A DNA stretch of 58,048 bases, from contig CANPWQ010000006.1 of assembly GCA_947584965.1 (NCBI GenBank), positions 1-58,048 on the forward strand, written 5' to 3'. Below are positions 1 to 7,706 of this stretch, piece by piece (position 1 is the first letter of the stretch; each line of letters begins with the position of its first letter). The notes below the pieces were generated by a model. That model had not been told where the DNA came from, did no database searches, and was given only the letters and a program-made list of their open reading frames with translations. This DNA comes from Candidatus Gastranaerophilales bacterium (GTDB lineage Bacteria; Cyanobacteriota; Vampirovibrionia; Gastranaerophilales; Gastranaerophilaceae). Both the position numbers and the translations under genes were made by a program.

Positions 1-1056
1 AGAGGCGCTGCTTATAAAATATCAAACCTCTCCGAAGCCGAAAAAGCAAAAGGAGTTATTGCCTGCTCGGCAGGAAATCACGCACAAGGCGTCGCGCTTG
101 CTTCTGCCCGCAATAATATCAAATCAACAATTTTTATCCCTGCAACAGCGCCTATTTCTAAGGTTGAGGCAACGAGGAAGCTCGGAGCGGAAATAAAACT
201 TATTGACGGCGTTTATGATGACGCTTATAACGCTTGCGTTGAATACCAAAAACAAACGGGTTCAACTTTTGTTCACCCTTTTGATGATGAGGACGTTATC
301 GCGGGGCAAGGTACTATCGGGCTGGAAATACTTGAACAACTGCCCGATGTTGACGCGGTTATTGTTCCTATCGGCGGCGGCGGTTTAATTGCAGGCACTG
401 CTTTCGCTATTAAACAGGTTAAACCATCCTGCAAAGTATACGGAGTTCAAGCTCAAGGCGCGGGCAGCATGTATCAGTCTTTTGTCAATAAAAAAATTCT
501 CGAACTACCCGTTGTTCACACTTTCGCCGACGGCACAGCAGTTAAAAAACCCGGGGCGCTCACTTTTGATTTGTGCTCTAAATACGTTGACGACATTATT
601 ACCGTTACGGATGATGAAATAGCCTCCGCTATCTTAGCTTTAATGGAAAAACAAAAACTCGTTGCAGAGGGCGCAGGCGCTTTGAGCGTCGCTGCCGCTA
701 TGTTTAACAAACTCCCGATTGAAAACCTTAAAACAGTCTGCCTAATTTCAGGCGGAAATATTGATGTTAATATTCTCTCACGCGTTATTAACAGAGGGTT
801 GTTAAAATCGGGCAGGTTATCACATTTAACCATTGAATTGTTAGATAAACCCGGACAGTTAAAAGAGGTTTCCGCTATTATTGCCGACCTCGGCGCTAAT
901 GTTATCAGAGTCAGACACAATCAGGGCGGAGAAAATACCGATATTAACGATTGTTTCCTTAAAATATCAATGGAAACAAAAAACGCCGAACACTTTGAAC
1001 AAATCCAAAAAGAATTGACTCGCAGAGGATATAAAATCACCTCTAATGTTCAGTAA
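1..1056 (+). CDS. ilvA: Threonine ammonia-lyase (threonine dehydratase), 5'-truncated by the window edge
   Basis: Frame 1 is open from the first base and ends at 1056. PLP-dependent deamination of threonine to 2-oxobutanoate, the first step toward isoleucine. Seen: SAGNHAQG (substrate/PLP loop, residues ~24-31 of the visible part), the phosphate-binding GGGG loop (~residue 125), a SGGN motif, and a C-terminal ACT-like domain (last ~80 residues, beginning near HLTIELLDKPGQL) that usually carries allosteric control. The visible 351 residues plus ~50 missing ones match the ~400-residue ACT-containing short form rather than the ~510-residue biosynthetic E. coli IlvA. The catalytic lysine normally lies just before the RGA that opens the window, so it is outside. 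No partner ilv genes are visible. Family is secure; biosynthetic versus catabolic role is not. Confidence 0.93.
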   Translation, partial: RGAAYKISNLSEAEKAKGVIACSAGNHAQGVALASARNNIKSTIFIPATAPISKVEATRKLGAEIKLIDGVYDDAYNACVEYQKQTGSTFVHPFDDEDVIAGQGTIGLEILEQLPDVDAVIVPIGGGGLIAGTAFAIKQVKPSCKVYGVQAQGAGSMYQSFVNKKILELPVVHTFADGTAVKKPGALTFDLCSKYVDDIITVTDDEIASAILALMEKQKLVAEGAGALSVAAAMFNKLPIENLKTVCLISGGNIDVNILSRVINRGLLKSGRLSHLTIELLDKPGQLKEVSAIIADLGANVIRVRHNQGGENTDINDCFLKISMETKNAEHFEQIQKELTRRGYKITSNVQ

Positions 1057-1080
1057 AAATCTTGCTAAAATATTTATTTA

Positions 1081-1250
1081 TCAAAAAAAAATAAAAAATA
1101 AAAAATCTGATAGCCTGTATTTCGTTTTGTTTTATTGCTTAACGACACGACATCAAGGCGGAGCGTCGCTTAGCGGAGCTTTGAGTGGAGTTTAGCAATA
1201 TTAAAAACAAATACCGAGCAGAAGATTTTTTATTTTTATTTTTATTTACT
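1081..1250. repeat. Long imperfect inverted repeat (large hairpin) with a GC-richer core
   Basis: The left arm (~1087-1142) and right arm (~1191-1245) are reverse complements over about 55 bp with several mismatches and small indels. Shared blocks include AATAAAAAATCT, GTATTTG/GTATTTC, and ATTGCT. The centre (1143-1190) is much richer in G+C than its surroundings and contains GCGGAGC twice. It lies just downstream of the ilvA stop, so it could act as a terminator, but the length and non-T-tailed core are more like a small non-autonomous repeat or a structured RNA. No ORF is seen in it. Confidence 0.65.
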
Positions 1251-1305
1251 TCTTTTTTATTTATTTTAATTAACAAATATTCATATAATGTGCTAAAATA
1301 GAATT

Positions 1306-1560
1306 ATGGATAGAGTTGAAATACAATTAAAAAGTTTAGAATTTAAAATAAACACGTTAAGCAGTTTACGTAATACTTATATTAATATTGTAACAATTAT
1401 TTGCGGTGGTATTTGCGGTTTATTTCTTTTACCGTTTAGCTATGTTCAATTATTGTTAATAATTTTAGGTATTTTTACAGCTTTATTTTTTATCACTTTA
1501 ACTTTAAAGTGTATTAAAGAAATACAATTTATGTTATTAAAAATTAAGGAGTTTGAATAA
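1306..1560 (+). CDS. Small two-helix membrane protein, unknown function
   Basis: 84 residues. The N-terminal ~25 residues are amphipathic and charged (MDRVEIQLKSLEFKI), then two strongly hydrophobic stretches at ~27-47 and ~49-68, then a basic tail. It overlaps the next tiny ORF by one base (TAATG), which suggests coupled translation. No family recognised. The pattern of a ~80-residue two-helix protein followed by a ~30-residue single-helix peptide is one I associate with small membrane accessory or toxin-like peptides, but nothing in the sequence proves this. No strong Shine-Dalgarno is visible upstream, so the start is uncertain. Confidence 0.55.
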   Translation: MDRVEIQLKSLEFKINTLSSLRNTYINIVTIICGGICGLFLLPFSYVQLLLIILGIFTALFFITLTLKCIKEIQFMLLKIKEFE

Positions 1561-1646
1561 TGAATATAATATTAGGGGTTTTGTTTATTTGCGTATTAAT
1601 TGCATTCGGTTATACTGCTTTTAAAAGCGTTCAAGTAAATAAATAA
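1560..1646 (+). CDS. 28-residue single-helix membrane peptide
   Basis: ATG overlaps the previous stop (TAATG at 1558-1562). It encodes 28 residues, MNIILGVLFICVLIAFGYTA followed by FKSVQVNK: one membrane helix of about 18 residues with a short basic tail. AAGGAG lies at 1546-1551 within the upstream gene, 8 bases before the ATG, and is a good ribosome-binding site. The site and the coupling make it likely to be translated. Function unknown; probably acts with the upstream two-helix protein. Confidence 0.5.
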   Translation: MNIILGVLFICVLIAFGYTAFKSVQVNK

Positions 1647-1659
1647 TATTTATTCCTAT

Positions 1660-3618
1660 TTACTCAATTACCCAGTGTTCAAGAACATCCTGACCGATAT
1701 TGTCCAAAAATCTTGACGGCTTTGATAATACCATGCCCGTTGAATAATCATACATATCTATGGGATAAGTTATTGCAAGATGAGTTTTTGCTCGCGTTAT
1801 AGCCACGTACATTAATCTTAACTCTTCTTCAAGCTCCTCTTGAGTATTAAATGAATATACCGACGGGAACCTGCCGTCTACCGCGCCTATTATAAATACA
1901 GCTTTCCACTCCAGCCCTTTTGCGCTGTGGATAGTCGATAAAGTTAAATACTCATCCTTTTTTGCACCCTCATCAACATCTCCGACAGAACTTTCGGGAG
2001 GCTCTAACGCTAAATCGCTTAAAAATTCCTCTAAACTTTCGTAGCCCTCGCTTAGTGCCGTAAAATGCTCTAAGTCCTTTTCACGCTTTGTATAATCATC
2101 ATATTTATCCGCTAAAATCGGTTCATAATACTTTATTACGGATTTCACTATCTTTGAGGGCGAAAATATATCCTTTTGTGATTTATTGATTAAATCAATC
2201 AGCTTACCCACCTTTTCGGGATTTTTTACGGGGAGTTTTGCATTCCCCGTCGGATTTTGCAATACGGGCAAAAGTCTGTTTGCACTCTGCGCGCCGATAC
2301 CGTCTATTAACATTAATATTCGCATATAGCTTATTACATCAGCGGGGTTTAAAATTACCCTTAAATGAGCGATAATATCTTTTATATGCGCGGTTTCCAT
2401 AAACTTCATCCCGCCAAATTTACGATATGGTATGTTTCTTTTTGCAAGTTCAATTTCTAAATTATATGTCATTCTTGCGCTGCGAGCCAATACGCATATA
2501 TCATTTAACGATATATTCTCTTCTTCGCTCAGCTCTAACGCCCTTTGAGCTATAAATTGAGCCTCTGTCGACATATCATTCGCACTTATTAATGCAGGTT
2601 TTATTCCGCTTTCAATTGTTGAATACAGATTTTTTGAATACTTTTCTTTTGCCTTTTTTAACACTTCGTTCGCCAATGAAAGTATGTTCTGCGTACTGCG
2701 GTAATTGCGCTCTAACTTTATTATTTTTGTGTTTTTAAACCGCTCCGGAAATTCAAGTATATTTTTGAAATTCGCCCCGCGGAAAGAATATATGCTTTGC
2801 GAGTCATCACCTACCGCCATTATATTATTATGCTCACTCGCTAACAGCTCTATTATCTGAGATTGCAAAGTGTTTGTATCTTGATATTCATCTACCATTA
2901 TATATTTGTATTGGTTTGATATCTTCTTTCTTACTTCGGGATTGCATTCTAATAGTGTTCTCAAGTATAAAAGCAAGTCATCATAATCTAATATAGAGTT
3001 TTTTCGTTTGTATGCGTTATATTCTCTTATAATTTCATTTATTTTTTCGGTCGATTGCAAAAATTGAGGGTATTCGACGGATATTATATCTTCAGAGGGC
3101 GTGTCTTTATTTACCGATTTTGAATAAATATCCAATATCGTTCCTTTTTTCGGAAAACGCTTTTCGTGCTTTTCCGTTACGTTTGCCCGAATATGATTAA
3201 TTATATCCTCGCTGTCTGTCCTGTCCGTTATCGTAAAGTTATTTTGAAGCTCCAACAGGGCAGAATATTTCCTTAATATCATATTCGCAAAAGAATGAAA
3301 AGTACCGCCCGCAACTTGTTCACAGCGCTCATCAAGGACTATCGAAGCGCGCGACAACATTTCCTGCGCCGCTTTTTTCGTAAATGTTAACAATAATATA
3401 TTATTCGGGCTTACTCCGTCTTCTATCAAACGTGCTACCCTGTATGTAAGAGTTCTTGTTTTACCAGAACCCGCTCCCGCAATTACAAGTAATGCGCCCG
3501 TCTGCTGTTTTACAGCCTCCAGCTGTTCGGGGTTTAATTCCTTTTCATAGTCAATCTTATATACACGCTCTGTATTTACTCTTTTTAACGTGTATTTTTT
3601 TACTTCAATATTGTCCAT
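1660..3618 (-). CDS. UvrD/PcrA-family superfamily 1A DNA helicase
   Basis: 652 residues. ATP-dependent 3'-5' DNA translocase/helicase of repair and recombination. Seen in order: the Q-motif-like NPEQLEAV (~29-36), Walker A GAGSGKT (48-54), motif Ia FTKKAAQEM, Walker B VDEYQDTN, motif III GDDSQSIYSFRGA, motif IV YRSTQNI, motif V STIHSAKGLEW, motif VI YVAITRAK near residue ~605. It is somewhat shorter than PcrA/UvrD (~720), mainly at the C-terminus, and lacks a TUDOR-like tail. It follows the histidine kinase gene by 21 bp on the same strand, so it is probably the last gene of that transcription unit. The start fits just before the conserved N-terminal motifs. Confidence 0.93.
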   Translation of the reverse strand: MDNIEVKKYTLKRVNTERVYKIDYEKELNPEQLEAVKQQTGALLVIAGAGSGKTRTLTYRVARLIEDGVSPNNILLLTFTKKAAQEMLSRASIVLDERCEQVAGGTFHSFANMILRKYSALLELQNNFTITDRTDSEDIINHIRANVTEKHEKRFPKKGTILDIYSKSVNKDTPSEDIISVEYPQFLQSTEKINEIIREYNAYKRKNSILDYDDLLLYLRTLLECNPEVRKKISNQYKYIMVDEYQDTNTLQSQIIELLASEHNNIMAVGDDSQSIYSFRGANFKNILEFPERFKNTKIIKLERNYRSTQNILSLANEVLKKAKEKYSKNLYSTIESGIKPALISANDMSTEAQFIAQRALELSEEENISLNDICVLARSARMTYNLEIELAKRNIPYRKFGGMKFMETAHIKDIIAHLRVILNPADVISYMRILMLIDGIGAQSANRLLPVLQNPTGNAKLPVKNPEKVGKLIDLINKSQKDIFSPSKIVKSVIKYYEPILADKYDDYTKREKDLEHFTALSEGYESLEEFLSDLALEPPESSVGDVDEGAKKDEYLTLSTIHSAKGLEWKAVFIIGAVDGRFPSVYSFNTQEELEEELRLMYVAITRAKTHLAITYPIDMYDYSTGMVLSKPSRFLDNIGQDVLEHWVIE

Positions 3619-3639
3619 GTTTTATATTATAATATATAT

Positions 3640-4893
3640 TTACTTTATTGTTATAACAAATAATGTTTCGCGCTTTGTTGAATGAATAAGCTCTATATCA
3701 GACCCCGTCCGTCTCAATTTGCTTCTACAAATATAAAGCCCCGCTCCGCTTCCCGTTTCTTTTGTCGTAAAGTCCAAATTAAAAATCTTTTCAATAACAT
3801 TATCGGGGATTTTTTCTCCGTTGTTTGAAATGTATATCTTTGCTCCGCCCTCATTTGCTCGAGCGCTTATGTTTACTTCACACCCCTTTTTGCACGCTTC
3901 TATTGCATTGAATATTATATTTGTTACCGCGCATTCTATGTGAGTTTTATCAGCATTTACATTTATTTGCGGAATTTCACCCTCTTTTATAATAATACCC
4001 GCATTTTCAGCCTTTTCTTTGCACATCCCGATTGAATGCTCTATAACCTGCTTTAAGTCTGTTTCAATTAAATTCGGAGCCGACATACATCTTAAATCAT
4101 TTATTAATTGCGACATATTCTCTGACGCTTTTTTCACATTGCCGATTGCAGTATTTACGGAATTTTCTGTTTCTTCGTCAAATTTAATCCTCTCAAGACG
4201 CTTTTCGATTATTCTTGTGTATAAATTTACTATGGATAAATTATTTTTTATTTCGTGAGCGGTAAACTTTGCCTTTTCTTCAACAATCTTAGCAGTTTTT
4301 ATTGTTTCATCTCCGAGCCCCTCTAAATTAAATTTTTCTGCTTCGGTTTTCATTTGCTCATCATTTAATTCGTCCAAAATCTGCGCAATTGCTCCTATTG
4401 AAGAATTTAACAGTTTATTTTCACGTCTGTCTATTGAATAATTAACGGTTTTTTCTTTTAAATTATCATTTGTATTATCAATTATTATCTTCAGCGCTTC
4501 ATTTATTCTGCTTGAATTGTATAAAAGGCAAACTTCGCTGTAACCTTTTCTATCACCCGTATCATAATCCCAAAGCAATAATGCGGAATACCTTTGCGAT
4601 AATACAACCGCAAATTCAGTATTTCCCCATATTTCTTCCTTCGATTTGTTTTCAATGCCCTCAATTACATTACTGTATGAATATATATCAGTACCCGAAA
4701 ACATTAACCGCTTTATTACAGAGTCTTTACCTTTTAAATCTTTTAACCTTAACAAAATTAAACTCTGCATTTGTTGATTTTGTATTACGGGAGTCATTAT
4801 TGCACGAAAAAGACCCGTTACGGTCTTTTCGTGATACTGCTTTTCGCTGTTTTCATATATAAATTGCTTTAATAAATTATAATCTTTTTTCAT
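3640..4893 (-). CDS. Soluble sensor histidine kinase
   Basis: 417 residues without membrane segments, so a cytosolic kinase. The N-terminal ~200 residues are not a recognised sensor domain. The dimerisation/phosphoacceptor helix has AHEIKNN with the phospho-accepting His at residue 213. The ATPase domain has an N box (NIIFNAIEAC), a G1-like NNGEKIP in which the usual first Asp of DNG is Asn, an F-box-like FNLDFTTKETGSGAGLY (G2), ending in VITIK. Three bases separate it from the upstream response regulator stop at 4897, so they form a tight two-component pair. The signal is unknown. The Asn-for-Asp change in G1 occurs in active kinases too, so I still expect activity. Confidence 0.9.
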   Translation of the reverse strand: MKKDYNLLKQFIYENSEKQYHEKTVTGLFRAIMTPVIQNQQMQSLILLRLKDLKGKDSVIKRLMFSGTDIYSYSNVIEGIENKSKEEIWGNTEFAVVLSQRYSALLLWDYDTGDRKGYSEVCLLYNSSRINEALKIIIDNTNDNLKEKTVNYSIDRRENKLLNSSIGAIAQILDELNDEQMKTEAEKFNLEGLGDETIKTAKIVEEKAKFTAHEIKNNLSIVNLYTRIIEKRLERIKFDEETENSVNTAIGNVKKASENMSQLINDLRCMSAPNLIETDLKQVIEHSIGMCKEKAENAGIIIKEGEIPQINVNADKTHIECAVTNIIFNAIEACKKGCEVNISARANEGGAKIYISNNGEKIPDNVIEKIFNLDFTTKETGSGAGLYICRSKLRRTGSDIELIHSTKRETLFVITIK

Positions 4894-4896
4894 ATA

Positions 4897-5679
4897 TTAT
4901 ATTGCAATCTTTAGCTTCTTTCTGTTCATAAACCCGTTGTTTATTGCATATAAAACAGCTTGTGTTCTATCCGATACTTGCAGTTTTTGGAAAATATTAT
5001 TTACGTGAGTCTTTACCGTTGTATCGCTTATAAAGAGTTTGTTTGCGACTTCTTTATAGTTAAAGCCCAATGTTAAAAGCTCTAATACTTCTTCTTCTCT
5101 TTGTGTTAAGTATTGAAGCAATGTTTCATTTAATGAAGCTGCTTTGTTTTCTTCCTTGAATGTTTTTTGGAAGTATTCGAAAAATCTTGACGATAAACCG
5201 CTCGGCAAATAAATCTTACCTTGCATTACTTCTTCTATGGCATATATTAGCTGAGCTGACGCCATAGTTTTTAATATATATCCTTTTGCTCCTATTTTCA
5301 TTGCTCTAAATATTAAATCAGAATCATCATATCCCGTTAATGCTATTATTTTAGCGCCCGTTTCCAATCTTTCAATCTCATTTATTGCGGTTAAACCGTC
5401 TTTTTCCGGCATATTAATATCCATTAATACTATATCCGGTTGATATCTCTTGATTAAATTAATAGCCAAATTTACATTAGTTGCAGTAGCTATTACATCA
5501 AAATTGGTCTCCAAGTTGATTAACTCTCTTATTCCCATTAAATGGTCATAATTGTCATCAACAAGTATTACTTTTACTTTTTTTGTAAATTCCGTTTCTC
5601 TTCTCATATACACACTTGCGCTCCCTGTAATTCCATGCCCTACATTATTTATATTACATGCGCAATTTTTCTGACTCAT
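4897..5679 (-). CDS. NarL/FixJ-family response regulator
   Basis: REC domain with the acidic pair DD at 41-42 and phospho-accepting Asp 87 (VLMDINMPEKDG), the TGYDD/K switch region (IALTGYDDSD, ILKTMA), then a LuxR-type helix-turn-helix (LTQREEEVLELL ... SDTTVKTHVNNIFQKL). Numbering uses the long start. The first ~24 residues are unlike a REC domain, so the true start may be the Met at 5605-5607 (MRRETEF), which has AGGGAG 13 bases upstream; the long start at 5679 has no clear ribosome-binding site. It is paired with the adjacent kinase and probably co-transcribed with the CpaE-like genes upstream. Confidence 0.92.
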   Translation of the reverse strand: MSQKNCACNINNVGHGITGSASVYMRRETEFTKKVKVILVDDNYDHLMGIRELINLETNFDVIATATNVNLAINLIKRYQPDIVLMDINMPEKDGLTAINEIERLETGAKIIALTGYDDSDLIFRAMKIGAKGYILKTMASAQLIYAIEEVMQGKIYLPSGLSSRFFEYFQKTFKEENKAASLNETLLQYLTQREEEVLELLTLGFNYKEVANKLFISDTTVKTHVNNIFQKLQVSDRTQAVLYAINNGFMNRKKLKIAI

Positions 5680-5753
5680 CCATACGAAGATGAATAAATC
5701 TAAATAAAAAGGTTAATGTTTTATATTAATCCAAAGATTAATAACATAAAAAT

Positions 5754-6521
5754 TTATGCCTTGATTTCCTTTTTCTTCTTGGCTTTTAGCTTTAACAAGT
5801 TTATTTTATTTAATTTCTTTTCGGACTCTTCTTTTTTATTCTCGGGTGCTAAATTCTCTTCATCTCTTTGCACTATTTTTGTATTTTCGGTTTCAGCTTT
5901 TTGTTCGATATGAGGAGAAATTTCTTCGTGCTTTTCATATATTACTTTTGCCTCGACCTTATCCCCGTTATATTCTATTTCTTCTATCTTGCCAATTTCA
6001 AACAGTCCGTCTTCATTTCTCGTTATTTCTATTATCGCAATATCAGATACACCAATTATATGCTCAGCAACATTTTCCGTAATATTGCTTTTGTTCATCA
6101 TTATAAGCGCTTTTAAACTTTCCGTAATTTTTTCACCGCTTCTTAAATTTATGGGAAATATATACGACTTATAATCAGTCATCATTTTTTCAAATAATCT
6201 GATAATATCTTTTTCCGTCGGCTCTGTTATTATTAACCGATTGGCTTTGGAATAATTTATATCCTGAGTTAATTCCCTTAATACATCCACAACTTCATAA
6301 GACATATATTTTCGAATGTAATTACACGTAATTTCCCGCTCAACACTATTTTTGCATTGAATAAGTATGTTTTTTTCGTCTTGTATAATTTTTTTAATTA
6401 TACTCTCTACCGATTTATTAATATTGAATATTTCAACTTCATCTCCAACCGCAATTTCATCATTTTTTTGGTAGGATACATCCGCCGCTTGCCCTTGTCC
6501 AAGCCTGTCTTTTAAATTCAT
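5754..6521 (-). CDS. Probable degenerate CpaF/TadA-like secretion ATPase (no P-loop)
   Basis: 255 residues, not a clear member of any family at first sight. Read against CpaF/TadA from general knowledge, the order of elements matches: KNILIQCKNSVER sits where the P-loop strand (NILISGGTGSGKTT type) should be but lacks GxxxxGKT; RLIITEPTEKDIIRLFEKM parallels the Walker B/'GEVRGxEAxDMLQAM' strand-helix; PINLRSGEKITESLKALIMM parallels the 'IHANSPxxALxRLExLVLM' segment; VSDIAIIEITRNEDGLFEIGKIEEI parallels the C-terminal 'AIDLIVQxxRxxDGxRxVxxIxEI'. The last ~60 residues are a Lys/Glu-rich tail. It overlaps the CpaE-like gene by 4 bp (ATGA), so the two are translationally coupled. The catalytic residues are missing, so it is at most a binding protein. 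Function is inferred only. Confidence 0.55.
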   Translation of the reverse strand: MNLKDRLGQGQAADVSYQKNDEIAVGDEVEIFNINKSVESIIKKIIQDEKNILIQCKNSVEREITCNYIRKYMSYEVVDVLRELTQDINYSKANRLIITEPTEKDIIRLFEKMMTDYKSYIFPINLRSGEKITESLKALIMMNKSNITENVAEHIIGVSDIAIIEITRNEDGLFEIGKIEEIEYNGDKVEAKVIYEKHEEISPHIEQKAETENTKIVQRDEENLAPENKKEESEKKLNKINLLKLKAKKKKEIKA

Positions 6522-7645
6522 TTCCCATCCTGCTCTATCATTATCTTAGCCAATGTTTTATAATCTTTTACGGTTTCTAATTCCGGATTGACATCCGATA
6601 ACGCTAATCCTTTATCTAAAGCCGATGAAGCAGCTAAAAAGTTTTTCGTTATCTTCATAAATATTGGTCTGCCTAATATATGCTCAATTTCCTCCAGAAT
6701 TTTTTCATCTTTCTTGGCATTATATTTGTTTAATATAACTCTTGTATATTTACTTTCCAATCTTAAATCCAAATGCTGTAAATGAACCTTTTCCGCCATT
6801 GATTTTGAGGCATCCATTACTATATATATATAATCGGATTTTAATTTTATTATTTTGTCAAGATCGTGCATCGAAGCATCATTGTCTATTATGATATATC
6901 TAAAATATTTTTTTATTATTGAAATAAAATTTTCCAATGATTTTGCATCTATATCATTTTCTGAATTTGATACTATACCTGTTCCTAATATATACAAAGA
7001 ACTGTCATTGTAATGAACCAGCTTGCCCAGAGCCTTTGAAGCATTTTCTTCAGTTAACAAATTTATATACTGCATTGTTGAATACTTTACATTAATATTT
7101 AAAATCTGAAATACATCAGTCAATGAATTATTAAAGTCTAAAAGTAAGACTCTCTCTTTTGACAGTTTCGCCAGTTCATATGCCAAATTTACGGCAAAAA
7201 ATGTTTTGCCTACGCCATGTTCTGCAGAAACTACCGAATATATTTTTGATGCCATCTTTTTATCCTTGTTCTTATTTGCTTCTTTTTTTATTCTTTGTAC
7301 AGCGTTTATAAATTCACTTTTTACAATCGGCTTGTATAAAAATTCATCTGCACCCGCTCTTATTGCCTTTACTTGTATATCCGCCGATTTATCATACGAT
7401 ATCGTTATTAGTTTATTATTTCTATTATGAGCAATTTTTGATAAATTTTCAAGGTTTTTAGCAATTGTTTTATTAATGTTAACAATTATTATCTTTTCAT
7501 TGTCATCATTGGGAATTAAGCCTTCTTCATATTGAGGGAACTTTAAAATTTTACACTTTATATCACATTCTTGTAAATAACTTTCAATGAGAGTCTTTGT
7601 CAATTCCTCTTCATCAAATATTATAAGTTGTATTTCATTTTCCAT
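6518..7645 (-). CDS. CpaE-like MinD/ParA-family ATPase with an N-terminal pseudo-receiver
   Basis: 375 residues. Residues 1-122 have a receiver fold pattern with the C-terminal Lys (LYKPI, K105) kept, but the phospho-accepting position reads VNINK (N56), so it should not be phosphorylated. Residues ~133-375 are a deviant Walker ATPase: AEHGVGKTFFAVNLA (Walker A, 141-148 core) in place of KGGVGKT, then LLLDFN and IIIDNDAS. This architecture is typical of CpaE/TadZ, which places Tad-pilus machinery at the pole. No pilin, prepilin peptidase, secretin or TadBC gene is adjacent, so it may have been recruited to another localisation role together with the CpaF-like partner and the two-component pair. 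Confidence 0.82.
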   Translation of the reverse strand: MENEIQLIIFDEEELTKTLIESYLQECDIKCKILKFPQYEEGLIPNDDNEKIIIVNINKTIAKNLENLSKIAHNRNNKLITISYDKSADIQVKAIRAGADEFLYKPIVKSEFINAVQRIKKEANKNKDKKMASKIYSVVSAEHGVGKTFFAVNLAYELAKLSKERVLLLDFNNSLTDVFQILNINVKYSTMQYINLLTEENASKALGKLVHYNDSSLYILGTGIVSNSENDIDAKSLENFISIIKKYFRYIIIDNDASMHDLDKIIKLKSDYIYIVMDASKSMAEKVHLQHLDLRLESKYTRVILNKYNAKKDEKILEEIEHILGRPIFMKITKNFLAASSALDKGLALSDVNPELETVKDYKTLAKIMIEQDGK

Positions 7646-7706
7646 GAAATTTATTTTACTACAAGTAATTTACAATAGTCTACTTTTTTATGTGATAATA
7701 AAATAT

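Noticed and set aside
516-920. Long minus-strand open frame across ilvA
   Set aside because: Shadow of the real gene: low-complexity composition and no start context; the plus-strand frame has all the family motifs.
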